Assembly (NCBI GenBank): GCA_049680365.1
Contig: JBAUHQ010000417.1
Location: forward strand, 1 to 64,000
Length of the DNA stretch: 64,000 bases
DNA from: K23-9 sp049680365
GTDB taxonomy: Bacteria; Planctomycetota; Planctomycetia; Pirellulales; Pirellulaceae
Direction: 5' to 3'
Shown here: piece after piece, positions 53,585 to 62,634 of the stretch
Layout: each line of letters begins with the position of its first letter
Position numbering within the stretch: the first letter of the stretch is position 1
The notes under the pieces: model-generated
Told to the model about the DNA's origin: nothing
Seen by the model: the letters and a program-made list of their open reading frames with translations, nothing else
The model's database searches: none
Translations under genes and position numbers: made by a program

Positions 53585-54754
53585 CTAAGCTCCACGCTCC
53601 ACGCCCAACCAACCAGTTTTCAATCCCGCCATCGTATAAACCATCTGCTTTCCGACGTAAGGCAAATGTGGCATCACCGGCAACGCGACGTCACGCCCCA
53701 GTTGCAGCACACGACTGGAAGTCTGAAAGAACGGCGTCAACATTCCCGTCAAAAGACTGTAGTAGCCAGTCGTTGATCGACGCGACGTTTCATAAGCAGC
53801 AAACGCATCTCGGTAGTCGTCGTGCAGCACCATTTGCTCCGCCAATACTGCCGCGTCCACCAACGCCAAGTTCAAACCTTGGCCCAAATGTGGACTTGTC
53901 GCGTGCGCCGCGTCACCAATGAACACCACTCGTCCCTGCGTTACTCGCCGCATCCGACTATTTCGGTACGTCGCATAAGTCACTTCATCAAGCGACTCGA
54001 TCCCCGCAATCGCCTCTTCCGCCGCCGGAAAAAACTCAACCACTTGCCGTTTCCATGCGTCCAAACCGGCGTCACGCACTTGAGGCTCTTCGGTTTTCTT
54101 CAATCCCCAAAAAAAACTGCAGCGTCCGTCGCCCACCGGCAACATCCCCATCAATCGTCCGCACCTCCCCACCACTTGCAGCAACCGATCCTGCGGCCCC
54201 GAAAAAGGACCAATCGTCCACAAAGCCGCATCCGGGTACTCGCGAATCGATCGCGTCAAACCGGAATGTTCACGTAGTCGCGATCGAGATCCATCCGCCG
54301 CAACCAGCAAATCAAAACACCCCGCACTGGCCCCGTCCACTCCGACGAGTTCAACCCCAACCTCCGTTGCGACGTAACTGGCAATCAATTGCCCCTCACG
54401 AACCTGCACGCCAACGGCAACACATCGATCAAATAGGATTTGAAAGATGTGGCTGCGCAGCACGCCGAGCCCGAACAAGTGGCCGGAAACCTTTTCATAA
54501 GGAAGATGCACTAGCGTCCGCCCCGACCGATGTTGTGCCAGCAAGCTATTGATCTTCGCCGTCTTCTGCGCCACTTCGTTCAACACACCCAACCTCGCCA
54601 GCACCGCTTGCCCGCTAGGCTGCAGCAAAATCCCCGCGCCCACAGGACCACACTTGCCGGCCTGTTCAAAAAGCGTCACCGAGTGCCCTTGCACAGACAA
54701 CTGCCAAGCAACCGTCGTTCCCGCGATCCCGCTCCCTACAACCGCAATGTTCAT
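53585..54754 (-). CDS. FAD-dependent monooxygenase
   Basis: A 389-residue flavoprotein of the UbiH/p-hydroxybenzoate-hydroxylase class. Dinucleotide fold GSGIAGTTVA at the very start, middle motif LVAADGSRSRLRE, and the second FAD motif VFIGDAAHATSPHLGQGLNLALVDA are all present. It would hydroxylate an aromatic or polyketide-like substrate with NAD(P)H and oxygen. Standing alone between two small exported-protein genes, it has no pathway context. The C-terminal GGLKTGW-like region is typical. Confidence 0.88.
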   Translation of the reverse strand: MNIAVVGSGIAGTTVAWQLSVQGHSVTLFEQAGKCGPVGAGILLQPSGQAVLARLGVLNEVAQKTAKINSLLAQHRSGRTLVHLPYEKVSGHLFGLGVLRSHIFQILFDRCVAVGVQVREGQLIASYVATEVGVELVGVDGASAGCFDLLVAADGSRSRLREHSGLTRSIREYPDAALWTIGPFSGPQDRLLQVVGRCGRLMGMLPVGDGRCSFFWGLKKTEEPQVRDAGLDAWKRQVVEFFPAAEEAIAGIESLDEVTYATYRNSRMRRVTQGRVVFIGDAAHATSPHLGQGLNLALVDAAVLAEQMVLHDDYRDAFAAYETSRRSTTGYYSLLTGMLTPFFQTSSRVLQLGRDVALPVMPHLPYVGKQMVYTMAGLKTGWLGVERGA

Positions 54755-54976
54755 TTCAAGCCGTCTGTTGGCAGGTGGAATATGTCAAAGCAAACAAAGT
54801 AGTCACCAGCTTAGCAATAACTGGTTAAGAGTCGCGAACCGCAATCGCAACAATCCCCGTCACGCGTTTTGTAAAAAAGGTGGACAGCGCTGGCTGAATC
54901 GCTAACGATATTGGCGGATCGCAATCAGTTTGACCCAGCAGCTCGTTTAGACACAAACCAGAGCAGGAATCGCAAA

Positions 54977-55567
54977 GTGTCGTCGATTAAAGCAATCTTC
55001 ATCGCCGCAATCACCATCGTATTTCCAACGCTCGCAGTCGCACAAGACGCACCATCAAGAGCGGGCGAGCCGAAGTCAACAACACGCAGCAGCGAGTGGC
55101 CACCGGTGTGGATCGAAGGAGCCTGGAAAGTCGAACACGTCCAGCAGACGTGCAACGGGGAAGCCAGCGACAAAAAATTTGTGTTTGCAGACTACGTTTT
55201 GTTCACATCCGGCCACCGATTCTCACTCTACCAGCCGCGCCGCTTGACATCAGCACCCATGATCGGACATCGCAAGCACGGCGAATCGCTTCACTGCTTG
55301 TTCAAAATGACCAGAAACCGAGCCGCGATGCAAACCGTTTTCACTCAGCACGACGATCACCTGGAGTACTGCTCTTACCTGATCATGCCCACCGAAGGAC
55401 GCTATCGATTCAAACGCCGACTCACACGAATCACCAACGAAGCCGAGTTCGTCGACCTCCTCCAAACCGCCGCCAACGATGGCATCCAAACACCCGCTTC
55501 AGAAGCAGCAACCGAAATTGTCGAAGCCTGGATCAAGAAACACACACCGCCGGTCAACAACCAGTAG
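54977..55567 (+). CDS. Small secreted protein of unknown function
   Basis: A 196-residue protein. A GTG start at 54977, preceded by AGCAGGAA, gives a clean signal peptide (SSIKAIFIAAITIVFPTLAVAQ); a TTG at 54911 is the alternative. The mature protein contains WPPVWIEGAWKVEHVQQTCN, which suggests a lipocalin-like beta-barrel opening strand (G-x-W), then strand-rich sequence with several His and Arg. No family is recognised. Its orientation is divergent from the monooxygenase gene. Confidence 0.6.
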   Translation: MSSIKAIFIAAITIVFPTLAVAQDAPSRAGEPKSTTRSSEWPPVWIEGAWKVEHVQQTCNGEASDKKFVFADYVLFTSGHRFSLYQPRRLTSAPMIGHRKHGESLHCLFKMTRNRAAMQTVFTQHDDHLEYCSYLIMPTEGRYRFKRRLTRITNEAEFVDLLQTAANDGIQTPASEAATEIVEAWIKKHTPPVNNQ

Positions 55568-55665
55568 CGCCCTATCAACAACAAGTTCGATGTAGCAGAT
55601 ACTTGCTATAAACCAGGTCACTGAAAAACCCTCACGCTAAAAAGACTCGCCGGTTGAGAAACGAC

Positions 55666-55932
55666 ATGCCTGACCACATCACCCCATCTCCGTACGCTCC
55701 ACCCACAGAAATGACTTCGCCAACGGAGATGCGTTGCCCGAGTTGCCAAGAACGGATGGACGATGGTGAATTGATGTCTGGTTCTACGATTCGCTGGCGG
55801 TCGAATTCAGTCGGAGCAATCAAGAGCCTGTTTACAGGCGGAACCAAGCTGGGTGAAACGAAGTCTGGATTAGGTTATCGACTCGCGGCGTACCATTGCC
55901 ACACTTGTCGAATTGTCATGGTCAAGCAGTAG
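55666..55932 (+). CDS. Small zinc-ribbon protein (DUF6487-like)
   Basis: An 88-residue protein. MRCPSCQERMDDGELMSGSTIRW carries the first CxxC knuckle in the form seen in DUF6487 proteins, and YHCHTCRIVMVK near the end gives the second CxxC. The four cysteines would bind zinc. ATG at 55666 is preferred over a TTG four codons earlier. Function unknown; such proteins are often small RNA- or protein-binding modules. Confidence 0.65.
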   Translation: MPDHITPSPYAPPTEMTSPTEMRCPSCQERMDDGELMSGSTIRWRSNSVGAIKSLFTGGTKLGETKSGLGYRLAAYHCHTCRIVMVKQ

Positions 55933-56089
55933 CAAAATCAACCCAGCCACCTGATTGCCAAACCACAAAATCCACCACCGACGGTGAAGGACAATCAACC
56001 CACAAGCCAAGACAAAAAAGAAGACGATTCAGACAACCCCGCAAATAACTGGGTTCGTCTTATCAAGTCTTTGCATGACTTGTCGTCAG

Positions 56090-56162
56090 TACCCCCGGTA
56101 GGGCTCGAACCTACGACCCACGGATTAAGAGTCCGTTGCTCTACCAACTGAGCTACAAGGGC
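56090..56162 (-). tRNA. tRNA-Lys (anticodon CTT)
   Basis: A full cloverleaf on the minus strand: acceptor GCCCTTG/CGGGGGT with a G-T first pair and two G-T pairs, D arm GCTC..GAGC, anticodon arm ACGGA-CTCTTAA-TCCGT giving CTT, variable loop GGGTC, T arm GTAGG-TTCGAGC-CCTAC, discriminator A. CCA is not encoded. Decodes AAG. No integrase gene or duplicated 3' end is nearby. Confidence 0.95.
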
Positions 56163-56271
56163 GGGTGAAGTGAAGGATGAGTCGTGCTCCGTCTCCGCTT
56201 CGTGGGCAGAGTCTAGCAAGGGGCTGTATGGTCGGCAAGGAGCAAAGAGCTGCGACGATTCTACGTGCCGC

Positions 56272-57741
56272 TTAGCCTTCCTCCTCAGTGCCGTGGTCGT
56301 CTTTTCTAGCGGCGACGGCTCGCAGCATTCCTTCGGCTTTGGCCCAGGTTTCGGATTCTTCTGCTTTGGGAATGCTGCGGGCCGTGATGCCGCCGCCGAC
56401 CGGGATTTGCCAGTGGTTTTGTGTGGCCGTGATCGTGCGGATCAGGATATTGAAGTCCGCCGCGCCACCAGTACTGATCCCGCAACTGATGTAGCCCAAT
56501 GATCCGCAATAGGGACCCCGCGGATTAGGTTCCAACTCCGCAATCACTCGCATGGCTTCGATCTTTGGTGCGCCCGTGATACTGCCTCCTGGAAAACACG
56601 CTTGCAGCAAATCCACCACACTGGCGTCATCTCGTAAGCGGCCTTGAACGACCGAAACAAGATGCTGCACGTACTGGTATCGTTCGATCTGGCACAACTT
56701 GGTGACAACAACGCTTTCATCTGCGCAGACGCGGGAAAGATCGTTTCGCATTAAGTCGACGATCATGACGTTTTCAGCACGGTCCTTGGCACTATCACGC
56801 AACTGTTCGGCGAGTAAGGCGTCCAAGTGAGCATTGCCGGTTCGCGAAATGGTGCCTTTGATCGGACGTGTTTCGACCAATGAATCGCGAACGCTCAAGA
56901 ATCCTTCCGGTGAACTGCTTAGCACCGCAAAACTCCCGCCGTCGTAGTAGGCGCCGAAGGGTGCCGGATTCGATTGACGTAGCCGCCGGTACAGTTCGGG
57001 CGGCGGACAATCAGCTGCTCGCAACAATCGCTGCGCGAGGTTCACTTGGAAACAGTCTCCTTGGCGAATCCGATGCACGATATCGGCAACTGCGGCGCGA
57101 AATTCGTCGCTCGTAAAATTGCTGGGCGTGTCGGCGCGATAGTCGTGGGATTGCTTTGTGGATGATTCGACTTGCGGTGCAGTTGATTCACCATTGCAAT
57201 CTCCCAACAGGGATTCGATTTGGTCAGCACGCTCGATGGCGGCAGACAACAAGACGCTTCCGTCGGCCGTGATTCCTTGGCTGACTAAATACGCGTTTGA
57301 GTTTTCGTGATCGACCGCGATCGTCCAGTCGTATAGTCCGATCGACATCGCCGGCGTAGGAAGATCATTGTCGCGGGCGATGGGGATGTCTTCTAACCAG
57401 GCGCCCGCTTCGTAACCGATCAGTCCGGCCAAACCTCCTTGGAAGGGTGGCAAGTCGGCACGCAACGCGGTTGGTAATTCCTTTGCCCATCGATGCAGCT
57501 CTGGCCAAGGGTTGGGATCGCCAACCGAGGCGACCAATTGCCGAATCGGATCAGCCGTTAAGAACGAATAGCGATCCAGGTGGGTTTGTTCGATCGAACG
57601 CCCCGAGCTGGGTAGGCTGCGTGACGCCGAATCCAACCACAGACAACCCGGCAGTTTGCAGAGCACCGCGAACGCCTTTTCGAGCGAGAAGTTCGCAGTG
57701 AGTTGGCGGACGTGGGGCAGTTGGTTTGCTTCGGCAGTCAT
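56272..57741 (-). CDS. pabB: Para-aminobenzoate synthase component I
   Basis: A 489-residue chorismate-binding enzyme. The active-site Lys motif PIKGT identifies it as PabB rather than TrpE (which has PIAGT). FPGGSITGAPKIEAM and the C-terminal DFNILIRTI..VGGGIT are intact. It makes 4-amino-4-deoxychorismate, leading to para-aminobenzoate. It lies 144 bases downstream of a DHPS-like gene on the same strand, so para-aminobenzoate may feed folate or a methanopterin-like cofactor. No pabA or pabC is in the window. Confidence 0.92.
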   Translation of the reverse strand: MTAEANQLPHVRQLTANFSLEKAFAVLCKLPGCLWLDSASRSLPSSGRSIEQTHLDRYSFLTADPIRQLVASVGDPNPWPELHRWAKELPTALRADLPPFQGGLAGLIGYEAGAWLEDIPIARDNDLPTPAMSIGLYDWTIAVDHENSNAYLVSQGITADGSVLLSAAIERADQIESLLGDCNGESTAPQVESSTKQSHDYRADTPSNFTSDEFRAAVADIVHRIRQGDCFQVNLAQRLLRAADCPPPELYRRLRQSNPAPFGAYYDGGSFAVLSSSPEGFLSVRDSLVETRPIKGTISRTGNAHLDALLAEQLRDSAKDRAENVMIVDLMRNDLSRVCADESVVVTKLCQIERYQYVQHLVSVVQGRLRDDASVVDLLQACFPGGSITGAPKIEAMRVIAELEPNPRGPYCGSLGYISCGISTGGAADFNILIRTITATQNHWQIPVGGGITARSIPKAEESETWAKAEGMLRAVAARKDDHGTEEEG

Positions 57742-57885
57742 AGTCTGTCAAATTAACAGGCCCGAAGGAAATCGACAGCGGGGCAACGTGATTGCGTTGA
57801 ATACGGCGGCAATGGCCGAACGAAACGCCTGAGCCAACACACTACCTGCCACGCTAATAATCCGGAGAATTGTGCGACATTCGAA

Positions 57886-59325
57886 TCACTCCCGGTGCCG
57901 GCTTGTTCGCTTGATGCGGTGCAGATCTTCTTCCTTTGTTAAGAGGCCCCAATCGAGTGCCTGGTCCTGCTCGTACTGCTTGCTGAGCGTCAATGCGATC
58001 GATGCCTTGGCCATCTCGTAACCTAGGTAAAATGCGTGGCCTGGGTCGACATTGCTTGAGATTTCTTCCTGCATCAAGCGGTCGAACAAAGCGAACGGGT
58101 CCGAATCGCTTAAATGTAGCTTGGCGGCTAGCAGATGGATTGCGTCGTCTTGCGCGAACAGTCGGTAATTATTGTCTTTCAGCGAATCAGCGAGCGAATC
58201 GAGCACTGACGGTGGAAACGGTCGCAGTTTTGCGTCGCGCAGCATGATTAATTCGTCTGACAAACGCTTGGGCGGAATGCCGTGTTTGATCGCGTAGTGC
58301 GTTAAACGCCGTGCTGCATCACATTCGCGCACTGACGATGCGGCCCAGTTGATGACTTGCGTTGTCAGCACACTGTGAATGCGTAATTCTTGGCAAATGC
58401 CTAGCAACAAAAGGTTTACGCCAGCGGAATCAACGTCGGTTAACTCGGTTAAGTTTCCGACGCCCATCATCATCGCCGCATCGGGATATCGATTGCGACA
58501 ATCGATGTATCGTTTCAAGCTGGCGGCGAAGCCCGAACCGATCGGTTCCAAGATGGGATCCAACCTCATCGGAACACTTTTCTTTGCTAAAAAGTCCACT
58601 GTTTCGTGCAAACTTTTTTCATCGTCGGGCGTGTCTGGAATCACGACGACTTCGCACCCCCAATCAGCTGCCATTTCACGGTTGGATGAATTCACCGAAA
58701 GCACCAATGATGCGCCAGCCGCAGTCGCGTTTCGCGCTTCCCAGGCGTCGAACGTATCAATTGAAATGGTGTGTCCTGCATCAACGAGCGCAGCAATATA
58801 TTCGCTGACTTGTTCGAATCGTGCCGTCGGATCGCAACCAAAATCAATCACGTCAGCGCCGTCTTGGCGAAGCTGGTTTGCACGCTGGAGAAGATCGTCC
58901 AAAGTCATCCTCGGCGCGTGATTGATCTCGGCGATGATTTTTATATCGTGTTGCCCAAAATCGTCATCCACACGTTTTCCACCAAAGAACTCCCCCAGTG
59001 ATCGACAGTCATTTGGACCGCAAATTAACGGGATTTCCAGCGTCTTTTCCAGTTCTTCGACGCCGGTTTCGCAATAGCCGGGAAGGATGATGTGGGTGGC
59101 CTGACTGGGCGGCCAATGGGCTTCGTTCTTAAACTGTTTGACCAACCATCGGGGCGTCATCAGCGCAGCGACAGTGATAGGCATCACGCCAATCGAATAG
59201 GCAAACGAATGTTGCTCAGCGAGCGCCGCGACGATCTCGCGCATCGCTGGCCCAGCCAGTCGTCCAGTGACGAAATGGTAGTGATGATTTGTTTGCGGTT
59301 TGATAGAAGACGGCATGCTATGCAT
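57886..59325 (-). CDS. DUF6513/dihydropteroate-synthase-like protein
   Basis: A 479-residue protein. The N-terminal part (HYHFVTGRLAGPAMREIVAAL..., about 10-130) fits DUF6513; the middle (IIAEINHAPRMTLDDLLQRANQLRQDGADVIDFGCDP, then ISIDTFDAWEARNATAAGASLVLSVN) is a dihydropteroate-synthase-type TIM barrel. Such proteins occur in organisms with tetrahydromethanopterin-linked C1 metabolism, known in planctomycetes. With pabB downstream, a role in pterin-para-aminobenzoate coupling is likely but inferred. Start 59325 or the next ATG at 59316; a TTG further upstream is less likely. Confidence 0.78.
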   Translation of the reverse strand: MHSMPSSIKPQTNHHYHFVTGRLAGPAMREIVAALAEQHSFAYSIGVMPITVAALMTPRWLVKQFKNEAHWPPSQATHIILPGYCETGVEELEKTLEIPLICGPNDCRSLGEFFGGKRVDDDFGQHDIKIIAEINHAPRMTLDDLLQRANQLRQDGADVIDFGCDPTARFEQVSEYIAALVDAGHTISIDTFDAWEARNATAAGASLVLSVNSSNREMAADWGCEVVVIPDTPDDEKSLHETVDFLAKKSVPMRLDPILEPIGSGFAASLKRYIDCRNRYPDAAMMMGVGNLTELTDVDSAGVNLLLLGICQELRIHSVLTTQVINWAASSVRECDAARRLTHYAIKHGIPPKRLSDELIMLRDAKLRPFPPSVLDSLADSLKDNNYRLFAQDDAIHLLAAKLHLSDSDPFALFDRLMQEEISSNVDPGHAFYLGYEMAKASIALTLSKQYEQDQALDWGLLTKEEDLHRIKRTSRHRE

Positions 59326-59403
59326 CTTGATTGATGCTGCGTCGGTAGTACAAGTCAATCAGTTTGATTTGACGCAGAATGACAAAGATGCACTCTTTGT
59401 GAC

Positions 59404-59431
59404 ACTATAAAAGTACGAAACGGTGTGTCGA
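59404..59431 (-). promoter_or_regulatory. Sigma-70-type promoter for the DHPS-like/pabB unit
   Basis: Read on the minus strand: TCGACA (one change from TTGACA), 16 bases, TATAGT (one change from TATAAT). It lies about 80 bases before the ATG of the DHPS-like gene. Confidence 0.5.
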
Positions 59432-59452
59432 TGAAACATATTTTATTTCATC
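59430..59452. promoter_or_regulatory. Operator-like inverted repeat overlapping the -35 box
   Basis: GATGAAA and TTTCATC flank nine AT-rich bases. Its edge overlaps the -35 box of the predicted minus-strand promoter by two bases, a position suited to a repressor or activator. Confidence 0.4.
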
Positions 59453-59626
59453 AAGGGACTTGTTACACTTGACGTGCGACTGGCAACCTCTACAACTTAT
59501 TTCAGCGAGAGATTCGTGAACGGTTGATAACTTCGGTTAGCAACCTTTCGTGGCCGGAATCTCTTGCTTTTTTTATGCGCGCATCGTACTTCGATTACAG
59601 CGTCACGTTTGTATGAGATCAATGAA

Positions 59627-60289
59627 ATGACCCCCATCAAAATTCTGCATGATGGCGGTTCCGTTTTGGCTGTACGCAAGCCTGCGGGTTTATCGACGCA
59701 AGCACCGATCGGCGCGGAGAGCTTGGAAAGCCGATTGCGTGACCAGCTTCAATCGCGCCGCAAGTACGTTGCGTTTCCACATCGTTTGGATCGTCCCGTC
59801 AGCGGCGTGATCTTGGTTGCACTGACGAAACGAACCGCACGCTTGCTGAGCGATCAATTCGCGACGCGTAAAATCGAAAAAACGTATTTAGCCTGGGTCG
59901 AAGGCATCTACGCTGGCGAAGAGCTTTGGCAAGACTCGATTCGCAAAATCGCTGATCAGCCGCGCGGCGAAGTTTGCGAAGAATCGGCCGACGGTGCCAA
60001 GCAAGCGGAAACGAAAGTACAGATCATGCGAAGCGACACAAAAAGCGGTCGAACGCTGCTACGCCTTTCGCCCGTGACAGGACGGATGCACCAACTGAGG
60101 ATCCAGGCCGCCCATCGCGGCCACGCGATCGTCGGTGATGGCGTATATGGATCGGCGAACTCGGGAAGTACGACGGCGGCAAAGAGCCGAATTTTCCTGC
60201 ACGCTCACAGCATCACGTTCCACGACCCCAAAAACGGCCGTCAAACCCGCGTGGAATGCCCCGACGACGATTTTGACGCTGCGGTGTAA
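59627..60289 (+). CDS. RluA-family pseudouridine synthase
   Basis: A 220-residue enzyme. The catalytic motif HRLDRPVSG carries the Asp at about residue 56; KTYLAWVEG and a GRMHQLRIQAAHRGHAIVGD end segment are typical of the family. There is no S4 domain, so it resembles the short RluA/TruC type acting on rRNA or tRNA uridines. ATG at 59627 (MTPIKILHD) is chosen over an upstream in-frame codon that lacks similarity. mqnA follows after 209 bases. Confidence 0.9.
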   Translation: MTPIKILHDGGSVLAVRKPAGLSTQAPIGAESLESRLRDQLQSRRKYVAFPHRLDRPVSGVILVALTKRTARLLSDQFATRKIEKTYLAWVEGIYAGEELWQDSIRKIADQPRGEVCEESADGAKQAETKVQIMRSDTKSGRTLLRLSPVTGRMHQLRIQAAHRGHAIVGDGVYGSANSGSTTAAKSRIFLHAHSITFHDPKNGRQTRVECPDDDFDAAV

Positions 60290-60498
60290 ACTCTGATCGT
60301 GTTAAACGACCTTGGAATTGACGGTTAAACCCAGTGGTTTGACTCGCCGAATTGGGAAGAACCAACTCGGGAGCGATCACAGCGCGGAACCTCCACCACG
60401 TAACGGGGAGACTTTGCAACCGGGGAGGTCGAGCAAACGCTAGGAAATCAGAACGGCGAACTTTTCCAACACAAAATCACATTGCACCCCATCAAAAA

Positions 60499-61290
60499 AT
60501 GATCCGCATCGGCGCTGTTTCCTACTTGAACACCAAACCACTAATTTGTGGTTTGCGCGACCGTTTAAATGGGGTTGGCGAACTGTCATTGAACTTACCT
60601 AGCCGGCTTGCGGACGACTTGGCGGCCGGTCGATTGGATGTCGCGCTGATTCCGTCGATCGAGTATTTTCGCGGTTTGGATTACACCGTTATCTCCGATG
60701 CTGCGATCGCTTGCCGTGGTCCGGTTTGGAGCGTTCGATTACTTAGCCGAATTCCGATTCGGAAAATCAAACGGCTCGCTTTGGATGAAGGCAGTCGAAC
60801 AAGCGCTGCCATGGTCCGCGTGTTGCTCAGTGAAATGCACGGACTGAGTCCCGAAACGATTCCTTTGCCGATCGATCAAACGCCCGAAGCTGTCGACGCC
60901 GATGCGATCTTGATGATCGGCGACCGGGCAATGCATCCCGAACACGGCATCTACGAAGAGATCTGGGACTTGGGCGACCGCTGGTGCCGTTGGACTGAAT
61001 TGCCGTTCGTGTTTGCGATGTGGGTCGCTCGCGCGGGTGTCAACACCACCGGATTGGCAGAGATCCTGCAAGCGAGCCGTGACGAAGGGCTCGCTTCGTT
61101 GGAAACGATCGCATCGTCGGAAGCGGCGACACATGGGCTGACCAACGAAGACCTTCATCGTTATTTTGTAGAAAACCTTCACTTTCAGCTCGGCCCAGGC
61201 GAACGTGCTGGGCTGGCAGCGTTCCAACAAAAAGCGAAGACACTGGGGCTGATCCCAACACCAAATACGACAACCAATGCGACGCGTTAA
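60499..61290 (+). CDS. mqnA: Chorismate dehydratase of the futalosine pathway
   Basis: A 263-residue MqnA. The N-terminal IRIGAVSYLNTKPL and LPSRLADDLAAGRLDVALIPSIEYFRG, then LDEGSRTSAAMVRVLL and LPFVFAMWVAR are characteristic. It converts chorismate to 3-enolpyruvylbenzoate, the first step of menaquinone synthesis through futalosine. ATG at 60499 fits the family start. mqnC follows after 45 bases; mqnB, mqnD and mqnE are not in the window. Confidence 0.93.
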   Translation: MIRIGAVSYLNTKPLICGLRDRLNGVGELSLNLPSRLADDLAAGRLDVALIPSIEYFRGLDYTVISDAAIACRGPVWSVRLLSRIPIRKIKRLALDEGSRTSAAMVRVLLSEMHGLSPETIPLPIDQTPEAVDADAILMIGDRAMHPEHGIYEEIWDLGDRWCRWTELPFVFAMWVARAGVNTTGLAEILQASRDEGLASLETIASSEAATHGLTNEDLHRYFVENLHFQLGPGERAGLAAFQQKAKTLGLIPTPNTTTNATR

Positions 61291-61334
61291 TCAGCGACTC
61301 CAAGACACCAACGATTTACCGATTGAAACACAAC

Positions 61335-62501
61335 ATGATTGCTTCCGCACCTGACTCATCGATCCGCGACATATTGGACAAAGCGATCGCTGGCGAACGA
61401 ATCTCCGGCGACGAAGGATTACAGCTTTTACAGAGCCACGACTTGGCTGCGATCGGCGCCGCGGCGGATAAGGTTTCGCGGCGAATGCACCCGGAGCCCT
61501 ATCGCACGTACAACGTTGACCGCAACATCAACTACACGAACATCTGTACGGCCGTGTGCCATTTCTGCGCGTTTTATCGCGGGCCGAGGAGCGACGAAGG
61601 CTACGTGCTGCCGCGAGCTGAATTGCTGAAGAAAATCGAAGAGACCGTTGCGCTCGGTGGCAATCAAATCTTGATGCAGGGCGGCCTCCATCCGAAGTAT
61701 AAACTTGATTGGTACGAAGAGCTGTTGAGCGACATCAAAACGGCTTTTCCAGACGTCAACGTTCATGGATTCAGCCCGCCAGAGTTGCATCACTTCACCA
61801 AAGTCAACAACCTTTCGATCGAAGAAGTGCTGACACGATTGAAGGCCGCCGGGCTAGGCAGCATTCCTGGTGGTGGAGCGGAAATTTTGGTCGACCGGGT
61901 CCGCAACGAACTGACTCGCGGCAAGGTGATGACGGACGATTGGCTGAACGTCATGCGTGTCTGGCACAAGCTAGGCGGCATCAGCACAGCGACGATGATG
62001 TTTGGTCACGTCGAGACTCTCGCCGAACGCATCGAACACTTGCAGCGACTGCGTGATTTGCAAGATGAAACGAGCGGTTTTACGGCTTTCATTTGTTGGA
62101 CGTTCCAACCTGACAACACCGACATGTCACACGTCGCGCCGTCGGGTTCATTCGAATACCTTAAGACGCAAGCAGTGTCGCGATTGTTTCTGGATAACAT
62201 TCCCAGCATTCAAAGCAGCTGGGTAACGCAGGGCTTGAAAATGGGCCAATTGGCAATGCTCTTCGGTGCCAACGACATGGGCAGTTTGATGATCGAAGAA
62301 AATGTCGTCGCCGAAGCGGGCACGGTGCATTTCTTAACGCTCGATCAAATCCGCGAAGCGATCGAAGAACTCGGATTTGAACCGCGTCAACGGGATGTGT
62401 TCTACAACCTGGTCGATCCAGCGTTGGAAGAAAAAGCTATCCAGGCGAACCGAAACCAAGCCGCCAAGGACTTGGTGAAATTGACGGTGTTGCCAAAGTA
62501 G
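61335..62501 (+). CDS. mqnC: Dehypoxanthine futalosine cyclase
   Basis: A 388-residue radical-SAM enzyme. The cluster-binding motif is CTAVCHFC (CxxxCxxC) at about residue 75-82. HGFSPPELHHF, LGSIPGGGAEIL and FTAFICWTFQPDNTDM are MqnC signatures. It cyclises dehypoxanthine futalosine. A TTG at 61323 is an alternative start; the ATG at 61335 is used. Operon partner of mqnA. Confidence 0.95.
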   Translation: MIASAPDSSIRDILDKAIAGERISGDEGLQLLQSHDLAAIGAAADKVSRRMHPEPYRTYNVDRNINYTNICTAVCHFCAFYRGPRSDEGYVLPRAELLKKIEETVALGGNQILMQGGLHPKYKLDWYEELLSDIKTAFPDVNVHGFSPPELHHFTKVNNLSIEEVLTRLKAAGLGSIPGGGAEILVDRVRNELTRGKVMTDDWLNVMRVWHKLGGISTATMMFGHVETLAERIEHLQRLRDLQDETSGFTAFICWTFQPDNTDMSHVAPSGSFEYLKTQAVSRLFLDNIPSIQSSWVTQGLKMGQLAMLFGANDMGSLMIEENVVAEAGTVHFLTLDQIREAIEELGFEPRQRDVFYNLVDPALEEKAIQANRNQAAKDLVKLTVLPK

Positions 62502-62511
62502 CCATCATTTT

Positions 62512-62615
62512 CCGTAGTCCCGCGAGGCCCTTCGCGGTTCAGACGTTGGCTCAGCCAGCGTCAATCGGGAAGAATTCTCAGCAGCGCCCCGGCGGGGAGA
62601 CTGTCGGGACTACGG
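62512..62615. repeat. 104-bp structured inverted-repeat element with internal hairpins
   Basis: CCGTAGTCCCG (62512-62522) and CGGGACTACGG (62605-62615) are perfect 11-bp inverted repeats. Inside are CCGCGA/TCGCGG (62520-62537, competing with the inner end of the outer arm), GACGTTGGC/GCCAGCGTC (62542-62562, one mismatch) and CCCC/GGGG (62587-62597). The fold would be a multi-branch junction. It lies between the convergent mqnC and CARDB-like genes. A miniature element, REP-type repeat or structured terminator are all possible. Confidence 0.7.
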
Positions 62616-62634
62616 ATGGAAAGTGACGGTTGCG

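Larger units (their letters stand above)
59326..59626. other. Divergent control region with promoter and palindrome
   Basis: 301 bases between the DHPS-like gene and the pseudouridine synthase gene. Contains a good sigma-70-like promoter on the minus strand (59404-59431) and an inverted repeat that overlaps its -35 box (59430-59452). Nothing else stands out. Confidence 0.5.

Noticed and set aside
56090..56162. Genomic island at the tRNA-Lys gene
   Set aside because: No integrase, no direct repeat of the tRNA end and ordinary gene content on both sides.
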